From assembly GCA_018136815.1 (NCBI GenBank), contig CM030941.1, forward strand, positions 1,611,582 through 1,675,581: DNA of 64,000 nucleotides, in the 5' to 3' direction. A program made the translations under genes and the position numbers. Under the pieces are notes generated by a model that was given only the letters and a program-made list of their open reading frames with translations, was not told the DNA's origin and did no database searches. Numbering within the stretch: position 1 is the first letter of the stretch; every line of letters begins with the position of its first letter. This DNA is from Isochrysis galbana. Its lineage: Eukaryota > Haptophyta > Isochrysidales > Isochrysidaceae. Positions 30,831 through 40,336 of this stretch are shown here, piece by piece.

Positions 30831-31306
30831 AGCACCGCAGCCCTTCCCCCGCCCACCTAGGGCGATGCTGTCGCTCCGGCGGCACTCCGGGCACGGGGGG
30901 GCCCTCCCCCCCGCTCTTGGGGCGACACCTTCCTCTCACCTCGCAGTCCCGCAGTCCCCCCTCCTCCCTGCCGCCCCCCCCACGGGGCTCACGGTAAGGG
31001 GGTGGGGGAGTGAGTAACCCGGCCCCCAGCAGCAAGGCGGAGACCCTCCCCCCCCGGCTTCTTGCCTCTTGCAAGCTTTGTTTGGTTCCCGTCGGGCGCC
31101 TCTCTGCTCTCTGGCCTCCGTGCCGTGCGGCAGGCGGCAGGTGTGATTCACACTGTCCGGTAGCGGGTTGGTTGGGAGTGGCAGGGCAAGCGGAAGGGGC
31201 CCGCGAGACGGAGAGGGAGAGAGAGAGAAAGAAGACCGGTAGGGGAGAGAGAGGAAGAAGCGCGACGAGAGCTTTCCGCTCTCGTGGTTTTGAATCTCGG
31301 AGGAGG

Positions 31307-34300
31307 ATGAGGAGAGCAGTGAGAGAGACGGGCGGGATGGCCGGTGCGGCGCCGGGCCTCTCCCTTTCTCTCGCTGGCTCGCTGCCGTTGCAACAGCGTG
31401 AGCCGGTTGATGCGGGCCGTCGTCCACCACCCGGCTCGGCCGCCGCCAGCGCCGCGCAGGTCGAGGCGCTCCTCGACCGGCTGGAGGAGCTCGAGACAGA
31501 GGCGGCCGAGCGCCGCAAGGAAGAGGGGGAGCTGAAGGCGGTCAACATCGCGCTGATGGAGCGGTTGGCCGAGTTCCACTCGATGAATGAAGAAAATCTC
31601 AACCAGGCTGAGGCACAGCTTTCCAGCATGGCCTGCCAGCTCGAGCGGCTGCGCGTGGCGCACGGCGAGGCCGAGAGCGAGCTGGCCGAGACAAGAAGAG
31701 AGCTCGGTGCGGCCGGTGTGCGCGCCAGGCTAGAGAACCGGCGGAGAATACACGCGGCGGCGCGCGGTGAGGTGCGCGAACGCGTCAGCTTGCAGGATGG
31801 GCTGCTCCCTGACGTGCGTGCGAGGGCGCTACGAGCACACTGCGCGGCCTGGAGAAGGCAGCTGATCGCTATGCACTGTGGCCGGAATGCGCAAGCGGCG
31901 GCGGCGCGCAGACTCTGTTCCATTATCCTGCAGGCTTTGCGCATCTGGGTGGTTCACCGACGGGCCGAGCGCAGCATCCGGACACGCTCGCTCCATCGCA
32001 GACAAACGGAGCTTCTCGGGCGCGTGATGCGAGCTTGGTCGACTGTGCTAGCGTTCACTAAGCAGCGCGCACCTGGCACTCTGCGATATGCCTTGCACCA
32101 GCGCCCCGTGCTCTCCACACGCTCGGCGATCCGGCGGTGGCGCGCGCACTGTATTCGTCGCTCGAGTACCCGGGCTCTCGTGATGCAGGTGATGCGCCGC
32201 GGAGCCTTTGGCTTCGCATTCTTGTGTTGCCGCCAAGCGTTCCGCCGCTGGCAACGAGCATGGCGTGCCTCCGAGGTCTGGAACCATCTGCTCGGCCGTG
32301 CTGTCGCCGGCCAGCTCATGGCGTGCCTTCGCATGTGGGAACGGGCGGCGATTCACCGTGAGCGCATGGGGCGTCTTGTGCATCGCGCGGGTGGCGTCGG
32401 CACCCGCGCATCTTGCGCTCGCGGTGTGCGCAAGTGGCGCGCCTTCGCTCGCGTTGGCCGGCGCTGTGCCCGGTTTGCCAGGTTGACGGACTCCCATTGC
32501 GTGTGGTTGTCCCGCCGGCACTGCCAGCTTGCGATGCGAGCTTGGAGGGCGTACAACAATGGCCACTCGGGACCGGGCACGGTGTGGAACGCCGTGTGCA
32601 TGCGATGGTTTGTGCTGAGACTGCGTGCGGGCTTTCGCGCATTGCGAAAGCAGAGCGAGCTCACCGCAGGGAGGAGAGCGGCTTCGTGGTGGTCCTCTCG
32701 CCTCGGGCGTCGGCGAGCTCGAGAGCAACTCTGGCGAGGAATTCAGCGCTGGCGCAGCCTAGCGATACGCAAGAGCATACGGCGCAGGCGTGAGGCGGAG
32801 GCCTTGAGAGATGAGAGCGTCGCGCTCCTGGCACAAGCGCGTGCTTCGAGCGCGGCCCTCGAGCGCGAGAATGCACACGTGCAGCAGCACGTGGGACGCG
32901 CGACGGAGGAGATTGGTGTGCTGCAGAGGCGGATGCACCAGCGAGTAGCCGAATCTGAAGCCGAGGTGGTGCGACTGCGGGAACACACTGCACAGTTGCA
33001 GGCACAGCTCGAGGAGAGGACCGCGCAACGGCAGAAGTTTGCATCAGCTTCGGAGCGTGCTGAGCGCGAGCTGAGCTCCTTGCGTGAGGAGGTTGACCAG
33101 ACACGGCTTCGTCGGACGATTGACGTTCAGCAAGAGCGCCAGCGGACGCGCGATCTGCAGTCAAGGCTCGAGGAGCGCGAGCGCGCGCTGAAGAGCTCGG
33201 AGGAAGCGCTCGCACGAACGTCGGAACAGCTGCAACGCACTGTTGAGGACCGCAGCACGAAGCTGCGTTCCGCATTCGACGTCGCTGCCTCGCTCCGAGC
33301 GTTACTTGAGCAAAAGGAGTCGGAGCTTAGTGCGGCACTTACTCGGGCGAAGCAAGCGTCGGCCGGCCAAGCGGCAAGTGTCGCCCTCGCGTGTGATCAG
33401 AAAGTCGAGCTCGAGGCGCTCCGGCTCTCGCTTGCAGCTGCGGAAGGTGAGCTCACCGACGCGCGCTTGGCTGTCAAACGCAGTGCGGCGACAGTTGGCG
33501 CGCTCACCTCGGCTGCTGCAGAGAAAGATGCGATGGTAGCTGAGCTGCGAGACGAGGCAATTGCGCTGCGCGCCAAGGCGATGCGGACCCTACACGCGCG
33601 TAGCGATCTGGCTATGGCGACGGCCGTCGCCGGAGCCGCCCACGAGCCCGCGCTCGGCATAGGATCAGAAGACCATCCATCATTGGCGGACAACGCTGCT
33701 TCAACGGAGCCAAGAAGCCAGGTGCGTTCGCAGTGTGCCTGCTGCTCATTGAGCGCGTTCGTACTCTGTGACCTCCGCCCCAAGCTTACCAAATCGGCAG
33801 AGCTAGCATCTGAATATGATCATTTCGAAATGAATGAGCAAGCGCCCCATGGCAGTCTTCCTTCTTGATATCTTGCCCTACAAATGCACGATACCTTCCG
33901 ACGCAGATGTCTTATCACTCACCAAGAGAGCCTATCCTGCTCCATTGTCGTAGGGGACACCCGCTCCTGCTCTTGGTGCGCGTGGTACCCAGGCCTTTAT
34001 CTTTGGGCCGTCGCCTAGCTTGGAGGACGACTACCCGTCCCCACTTCGTCTTCTTGGCACTGGTGGAACGGCGTCCGCTAAATTGACGAATCCTCCCGCT
34101 GCGGTGCCGCAATACACCATGCCAATGGAATCGAAACGAATCTTTGGAGCAGCTCACGTCCGAAATGCAGCGATTCCCTCCGAAGTCCACGGTGCCGGGA
34201 GACGCCAAAGCGGCATTTCAACACCGCAAATGCGCACCGGCAACGCCGCAGACGGGAGGGATGAGCGGGGTCCATCAACCAAATCTGCCTTTGGGGAATC

Positions 34301-35093
34301 ACACATATCGAGTGCCGAAGAGAGGGAGGTTGCGACACGTGGCGCCTTTCAACGATGTGAGTCAATCTCAGCACCAGCGAGCGACCAGCACACGTTGACT
34401 TCTGGCGAGGACCTGCTGGAGCTCCACGCGGAACTTGATGCGGCTCAGGTATATTGATCGTCCGCCCAGCCGACTTCTAATGCATGTCCACCCTTGCATG
34501 GACACGCAAGCAACCCGCCCCTTGATGCCACGACCTACATGCCACGACTGAGCCGTCAATCGTTGCAAGCTCGAAGATCACACGCTTGTCAAATGCCACG
34601 GAAGCGGCGCTCACAGACCCATCGTCCTGCCTTCTCCTCTTAGGTAGCATTCGAAAAGGAGAAAGCATCCATCCTAGCATCGACGCGGACATATCTACAG
34701 CCACGAATATCCTCGCTTCCGCCCGCTGCCGCCAATGGACCCAGTCTCGACGTGGCGAAGCAAGCGGGCCCACCTGGGCCAACATTTAATGCGCCTTCCC
34801 CTGAGATCGTCGTCCATACGGCATCGCTGAGCGCCTCGTCTAGCCCTGGGGAAGGCTACGGCTTTGCCCAGGCAACCTCGACTATGTCAGCAAAACATGC
34901 TAGCCAGCGACCCTTCTCGTCCAATGCTGGGGTAAGGCACCCCCTCGCGGGGGATGTAGGAGCGGTTGAGGTGCCGCTTGATCCAACGCACCCATTCCGA
35001 GAGACGGAGCTGAGTCCGGCCGCGCTGCAATTGCACCAACGGATAGTCTCGCTAAAGAGCAGGCTTTCTGGTCCAGTGCTCCCTACAACATAA
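31307..35093 (+). CDS. Sfi1-like / coiled-coil centrosomal-type protein
   Basis: Exons 31307-33721, 33954-34448, 34644-35093 (1119 aa; a start at 31337 is also possible). Introns of 232 and 195 bp have GT donors and TAG acceptors and are all phase 0. Residues about 45-145 form a coiled coil (VEALLDRLEELETEAAERRK). Residues about 175-490 hold irregular Trp-rich helices (AHCAAWRRQL, IRRWRAHC, FRRWQRAWRA, LRMWERAA, VRKWRAFAR, MRAWRAYNN, IQRWRSLAI). These resemble Sfi1 repeats, each of which binds a centrin along a helix at centrosomes or basal bodies (known family). Residues about 491-760 form a second long coiled coil, then a Ser/Pro-rich tail. The Sfi1 assignment rests on repeat pattern only. 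Confidence 0.7.
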
Positions 35094-35330
35094 TCCAAAG
35101 CAAGCTTTTCGTGGCATCGTTCTTTCACCGAAGGACATCCGCCCTGATTATTTCTGCTCTTTAAAAATCTGAAGGTTTAGGGCTAACACCTACTGCTAGA
35201 TCGGTAGACTCTACCTCACGTGCGACGCCGCCCTTCCTTCCATTCCCTCCGCATCTCCGCCTTCCCCCCCCCTTGTTCCTATTCCGTTGGTTTCGGGGGT
35301 GCGGCCTAGGTGTAACCCGGTCACTCACTC
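35094..35330 (-). mobile_element. LINE 3' end, inverted
   Basis: TTTAAAAATCTGAAGGTTTAG, CACCTACTG, CGCCGCCCTTCC, TTCGGGGGTGCGG. A diverged sixth copy of the LINE terminus, 70 bp past the Sfi1-like stop codon. Confidence 0.6.
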
Positions 35331-36400
35331 TTTTTAGCCACTATTTTCCACCTCCCCTGGGTGTCCAAGGATTCCGCAGGGTCTCCCCCCCACCTGCCCC
35401 GGCAACTCCCTCCCCCCTCCCCCCCCCGAACGACCCCCTCCCGCCCCACGAAAGGCAATGGCGTCGGTGAGTGACCCCCCTACCTTCCCCCGCGCGTGGC
35501 GGTCTATTTTGGGAGATTGAGGCGGGCGCTCACGGGAGGGAATCAGAGTGGTGGATGTAGGGCGCATCACTATTAGAAACGCGGAGCCTCCGCGACGTCC
35601 GATCGCCCGCGATCGGCCAAAGAATGGCCTGGAGGTGGTGGCCATGCATACCCCAGAGCTCTCGCGAGCACGGTGGGGGGTCGCTGGTAGGTCGCACGCT
35701 GGTTCTTAAGGGTCGCACACACTCGCATTGACCCATCCTGGCCGCTCGCACCGCAGGAATCCCTCGATTCTCGATTCGATCCGGCCCGACGCCCAGCAGG
35801 GCCATGGCCGATTGACGTCAACAAGCGCTCGCTCGGACGCCTTTAGGTGCAACTCCTCAACTCCTCAAGTAGCCGTGCTGCGTGCTGCGCGATGGGCCGG
35901 TCGCGACCGGGCCGTTCCGGAATTGCCTTTGACCCTTAGAAGCCGCCTGGCCGGGCCTTACGCGTTCGCGCCCACCGTTCATCCGAAATCTTGAGAGCTG
36001 GTATGAGGGGTGTCCACCTCTCACCTCCATGGAAATGCTGCTTGCTGTGTACAAAGGGCTGTGAAACGGAACTGGAGGAAGGCGTCTGTAGTGTGAAATG
36101 GTCCGCTTAGCGTTTTCGCATACAAAGTTAATTGGGTTTCGCACATTTTATTACGCATTTGCACTGGAATCTATTTCACAGCGGGTGTGAGTTTGCGGAC
36201 GCGTGGGGTCCAAGGCCGAAATTCACAGTGAGTGAGCTGTTTCGGAACCGCCGCCCCCCTCCCCCTTTCCGACAGACTGCATTGCAGAGCCCGCACACGC
36301 ATCAGTTGACGAAGGTTTCTGTGGGTACAGGCGCAAGGACGCGGCGCGTGCGCAGATAACACCACGGACCACAGAGCGCGCGTACCATTCGATTTTTCGA
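35331..36400. other. Intergenic, no gene recognised
   Basis: Contains a perfect 14-bp palindrome CCGGTCGCGACCGG (35907-35920) and C-rich tracts. Open frames are short and unlike proteins. Confidence 0.4.
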
Positions 36401-36408
36401 GTGAGGTA

Positions 36409-36549
36409 TCACCGTTTCAGCTTGCTTTCTTTTTCAGGTAGGAATGTCTCAACAATTCCTCCAATGAGTTTTATTATTACAAAGATGAGCACAAAGCTAA
36501 TCATGATACCCATGGGTACAATGCCGAATACCCAATAGTACCACGGATA
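36409..36549 (-). other. Orphan transmembrane peptide in AT-rich island
   Basis: The minus strand between a TAG and a TGA reads YPWYYWVFGIVPMGIMISFV, LIFVIIKLIGGIVETFL, PEKESKLKR: one clear membrane helix and a basic tail in 46 codons, with only internal Met. DNA is markedly AT-rich. It could be a last exon or a fragment of a lost gene. Confidence 0.35.
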
Positions 36550-36865
36550 CTATAATAATACTAGTAATAATCAATGTTATCTCCTAGCCAACCCCCCCTC
36601 TCTCCCTCTACTCTAGAAACCGCGCACGGAAGCACCCTCATCTTCTCCCGCTTCCCCTCCACGGCCCTCGCTCCCCTCCCGTCCCTCCTGCCCTTTGCTT
36701 CCCCTCCCGCCGCCTGCCGCATCTTCGTCCCCTCGCGCCACGTCGTCCTCCGCCTCCTGTCGCTGGCGCGCTTCTCTCGCGGCTGCCCGGGGGAGAGCCC
36801 CGCACACGGACAGCTCTTCAAGTGGAGATGAGTGGAGTGAGTGGGCGGCGCGGCCGCCGCTCGTG

Positions 36866-39235
36866 ATGGGCGACGTTTACACGCGCAAGATAGGCCGCGG
36901 TGCACCGCGCCAGCCGGCGCGAGCACCGCTGCGCCAGCGCAAGCTACGGCAGCGCGACGATGCGCTCGTCAACCTTGGGGAGGATCTTGACGTGCTCATG
37001 GCCGAGCGGGCAGAGCTTCAGTGCCAGCTTTCTGCCGCGCGCGAGGAGGCTGCTCACGCAACCCGGGCACAACGCAACATGGAGAGCCTGGCCGCCGAGC
37101 GGGAGGGCCTGCTTTCCGAGCGGATTGAGCTGCACCGTCAGCTTGCCACCGTTCGCGAGGAGGCAGCAGAGGCCAAGCGGGCACTGCACCTGGCGGAGGA
37201 GGAGTCTGCGGCAACACGGCAGGAGCTGAGCGCGGCCCGCGCTTCGGCATCGCATGCCAAGGCGACGGCCGAGCGGCTGCTCTTGCTTGAGCAGGAGGCG
37301 CACGCGGGCACGCGCAGCGCTCTCGAGCGTGCGCATGCAGAGCTGCGTGCGCAGCGGCGAGCCTCCGAGAACGACGTGGCGGCTGTCAGGGTGCTGGCAA
37401 CTAAGAGCGTTGAACGCGCCCGCGCCCATGGGCTGCTGGAGGCGCGCTCCACGGATGAGGCCCAACTGCGCCCTCAGGGCGACGCGGCGCGCGAGCTACT
37501 CGCCACCAGGCACACCGCCTCGGTTGCGAAGGCGGCGGCCGAGAGGTCGGCACAGGAGGTTGTGGCTTTGAAAGTGGCTGAGGCCATGGCGCAAGGCAAG
37601 CTCGAGCGGCTCGAGCGCGACGTTGCGCGCCACGCAGCTGAGGCGGAGGATCTCAAGCGCAGGCACGATGGGCGAGTGGAAGAGCTCGAGTCTCACCTCT
37701 CGCGGGCGCAGCGTAAGCTGGCGCGCGCGAGAGAGGAGATTGGTTGGTTGGAAGCCGCCCTAGCGACAGAGAAACAGAAGGCGGCAGTCACGGCGCTACA
37801 ACTGCGCGCGAGCTCAGAGGCGATGCAGCTGGCCCTGGCAGATGAGCGCTCGAGGCGGGCGAAGACGGAGAAGAAGCTGCGTCGCTTGAGAGGGCTCACC
37901 TCAGACGCACGGCTGCAAGCCGCGCTAGCTGCGCATGGTGTCCGGCTGGGCGAGGCAGGTCCTCATGCCCCTAGGAGTGGTCACATCTTGGACGTCAATG
38001 CCTGTGGTGGCGCCGGCACACAGAGGCAAGCGAGGGCCTCCTCGAGCCCGTGGCATCAGTCCACTCATGACGACGGCCCTCGGAGCAACACGAGTTGCAG
38101 CTTCACGGGAGGCGTGCGCACACCGGCGGTCCATCGCACATCCGCTGCACGTGACGTCTCCTCCGAGTCAGAGACGGCGACAGATGAAGGGACGGCAACA
38201 GACAAGCGGAAGGATAGGGCGAGGTCGGATGCTCTGAGTGGCGGCGTTTGCAGCCTCGCCGCTCCTTCCGCCTGTCGCTCGATGGCCCCAACCCCATCGT
38301 CGCCCATGGCCACCAGCAAACAATCAGACGACACAAGCCAGTCCGCCACAGCGACGATTTGCTCAAATTCAGCGCTCATCGTGTCCTCCCCACCCACAAC
38401 TGAGCCAACGCGGTTGGCTCTAGTCGAAATGGCTTCAGCGCATGCGCCTGTCGCCGTCGCGAGGACATCCTCCCCGCCGGCGAAAGTACCAACGACGTCC
38501 ATTCCTGAGACGCTGATGGCGCAGGCTGCCTCACCCTTCTCGTCGCCCATGAGCGAGCCGCTGACGGTGCCCACGGCTGGTCCGGTGCCACACGCATGCA
38601 GACCGTCGGAGAGGGAATCCCCCTTAACGGATATGGCTGCGTGCCCTACCGACCATCCCAGCCCGGCTACACCGCCGCGGAATCTCCCCTATGGGGAGGT
38701 GCTCGCGTTCTCGCAGCGCGCAACATGCATAGACCTCACACGCATCGCTTCACCCCCCAAAGCCGAACTTGGGCGCATTCCCGACACGCTTGTGTCCGAG
38801 GACGAGTCAATTGAAGATTGCCTCTCGCTGTCGGCATACGGCTCGGATTCGGTTCCAGCCTCGTGCGTCAGCGATCGTTCTCACACAGACGCGCGCAACA
38901 TCATGTCCGAGAGTAGCGTGATGGACGAGAGCAAAGGTGCTGACCTGCTGACGCCTGCTATTGTTGCCCATCCGGCTCGTGCTTCCGACATGGGGATGGA
39001 TGCGCGCGAAATGGGGACTTTGTCACCAGAGACATCGAGCACGTGGCCTCCATCAGGATGGCCTAGTGGCAGGAGTGGCAGGAGCGTGGAGAGAAATCGG
39101 CGGCGAGCGGTCGAGACCCCAACGACTCCCGAGGCGGCGAGCACTCCCACGCTTGCATCCCGTCGGATGGCGCAGGTCCACTCCATGTCTATCCGTGAGC
39201 TCAGGCGCACTGCCAAGATGTTGAGCAATGATTGA
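36866..39235 (+). CDS. Large coiled-coil protein, unknown
   Basis: 789-aa single-exon frame from ATG at 36866 (MGDVYTRKIGRGAPRQPARA). Residues about 30-360 are continuous Ala/Glu/Arg/Leu coiled coil (LREERAELQ-like heptads, REEAAEAKRALHLAEEESAA). Residues about 370-740 are Ser/Thr/Pro-rich and probably disordered. The C-terminus ends RRMAQVHSMSIRELRRTAKM, a conserved-looking short helix. No enzymatic motif. It lies 1.8 kb after the Sfi1-like gene on the same strand; both could be cytoskeletal or basal-body proteins, though coiled coils give weak evidence. The frame is open upstream of the ATG, so a longer N-terminus is possible. Confidence 0.65.
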   Translation: MGDVYTRKIGRGAPRQPARAPLRQRKLRQRDDALVNLGEDLDVLMAERAELQCQLSAAREEAAHATRAQRNMESLAAEREGLLSERIELHRQLATVREEAAEAKRALHLAEEESAATRQELSAARASASHAKATAERLLLLEQEAHAGTRSALERAHAELRAQRRASENDVAAVRVLATKSVERARAHGLLEARSTDEAQLRPQGDAARELLATRHTASVAKAAAERSAQEVVALKVAEAMAQGKLERLERDVARHAAEAEDLKRRHDGRVEELESHLSRAQRKLARAREEIGWLEAALATEKQKAAVTALQLRASSEAMQLALADERSRRAKTEKKLRRLRGLTSDARLQAALAAHGVRLGEAGPHAPRSGHILDVNACGGAGTQRQARASSSPWHQSTHDDGPRSNTSCSFTGGVRTPAVHRTSAARDVSSESETATDEGTATDKRKDRARSDALSGGVCSLAAPSACRSMAPTPSSPMATSKQSDDTSQSATATICSNSALIVSSPPTTEPTRLALVEMASAHAPVAVARTSSPPAKVPTTSIPETLMAQAASPFSSPMSEPLTVPTAGPVPHACRPSERESPLTDMAACPTDHPSPATPPRNLPYGEVLAFSQRATCIDLTRIASPPKAELGRIPDTLVSEDESIEDCLSLSAYGSDSVPASCVSDRSHTDARNIMSESSVMDESKGADLLTPAIVAHPARASDMGMDAREMGTLSPETSSTWPPSGWPSGRSGRSVERNRRRAVETPTTPEAASTPTLASRRMAQVHSMSIRELRRTAKMLSND

Positions 39236-39404
39236 ATGGCTGGAGTATACCTGCCGATGCTCCGCGGTACAGGCGCAGGAGCTTGCTGCGCGACGTCCTG
39301 ATCTCCTTACTCTATCATGTGCGCTTTTCCACACTGGTCTAATCACTTGTCACTTGTCACTTGTCACAATCACAATAGCTTGCGTCTCAGCTTTAGGGTA
39401 CAAG
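39236..39404. other. 3' flank of coiled-coil gene
   Basis: TCACTTG is repeated three times (39345-39365). No gene. Confidence 0.4.
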
Positions 39405-39480
39405 TCGCGCTCCGTCGAACGTGGGGCGGACTCGATTGAGCCATCAAGTGTCCACAGTTTTGTTTTTACGGAACCATCAC
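39405..39480 (+). repeat. Diverged family-D repeat
   Basis: GTCGCGCTCCGTCGAACGTG, GACTCGATTGAGC, GTGTCCACAGTTTTG. Collinear with 53140-53210. Confidence 0.6.
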
Positions 39481-39850
39481 TAATCTTATGATTGGTCGCC
39501 TTGGAGGGGGGCCTCGCCGGCCTCGCCCCCCCCCCCCCCACTCTCTCGACCCCCCCCCCCCCACTCTCGCGAGAACCACCCACCCCCCAGCGCCGCCACT
39601 TGGCAGGCGGGGGGACTCACCTCATCAGCCCAGACTCTCCCTGAGAGCCGGGCACGGAACGCACGCCCCGGCCCACGCTGGCCGGCCCATCTCTTTGGCA
39701 CCAGCCCCACCTCCACCTGCCACCTGGACCCCCCTATCAGGAGCCCTTGCCCTTAGCCAGCTCCAGTCGACCTTCAGGGGCGCGGAGGGCCAGCGAGGGA
39801 GAGGCATGAGGGGCCAGGGCCAAGCCCCAGCCTCACCTGCCCCTTGAGCT
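39481..39850. repeat. C-rich tracts and family-A fragment
   Basis: Poly-C stretches (39526-39561) and, at 39790-39845, GGCCAGCGAGGGAGAGGCAT-type family-A sequence. No gene. Confidence 0.5.
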
Positions 39851-39854
39851 GTTG

Positions 39855-39980
39855 GTTGGGGTAGGCGGATATATGTATGTACACAAATTCATTCACATAT
39901 CAGCACATATCACATATTTGGGCAAGATTTTCAGACATAGCTATCGATACATATTTTATACATATTTGGGCGCGAATGAG
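39855..39980 (+). repeat. GGATAT/ATATTTGGG cassette, copy 2
   Basis: GTAGGCGGATATATGTATG, CATATTTGGGCAAG, CATATTTGGGCGCG. Aligns with 28705-28830. Confidence 0.5.
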
Positions 39981-40059
39981 GTCGAAAGGGTGCGAAACCA
40001 ATACAAGCCCAACCGTTGGCGCGGGAGAGGGAGGGAGGGGGGGGGCGGGGGGCGAGGTC

Positions 40060-40274
40060 AGCGGCTCGATCTGACCGACGAAGCGGTAGGTCTCACCGTG
40101 ACGCCTGCGAAGGATGGTGAGTTGGCGGAGGAGTCGGAGGAGGAGGAGTCGGAGGAGGAGTCGCAGGAGGAGGAGTTGTCGACTGACGACACCATCCGCA
40201 CGCTGAAGGAGCTCAAGGCGACAATCAACATTCCACCCACCCGAACACCTGAACACGAGGCAGATCTTTCTTAA
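40060..40274 (+). CDS. Orphan C-terminal exon with acidic tract
   Basis: After an AG at 40061 the frame reads RLDLTDEAVGLTVTPAKDGE, an EESEEEESEEESQEEE run, then LKELKATINIPPTRTPEHEA and a TAA at 40272. This looks like the end of a real gene whose upstream exons were displaced by the repeats before it. It stops 62 bp before the ABCF1 ATG. Confidence 0.4.
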
Positions 40275-40336
40275 GAGCGAACATTAGTTTTTAAAGCCCA
40301 GTGCTCTCTATTTGGCGGTCGCGCGGGAGGAGCGCG

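Noticed and set aside
30565..31944. 459-codon minus-strand frame
   Set aside because: Antisense to the start of the Sfi1-like gene and crossing a family-A repeat; composition only.
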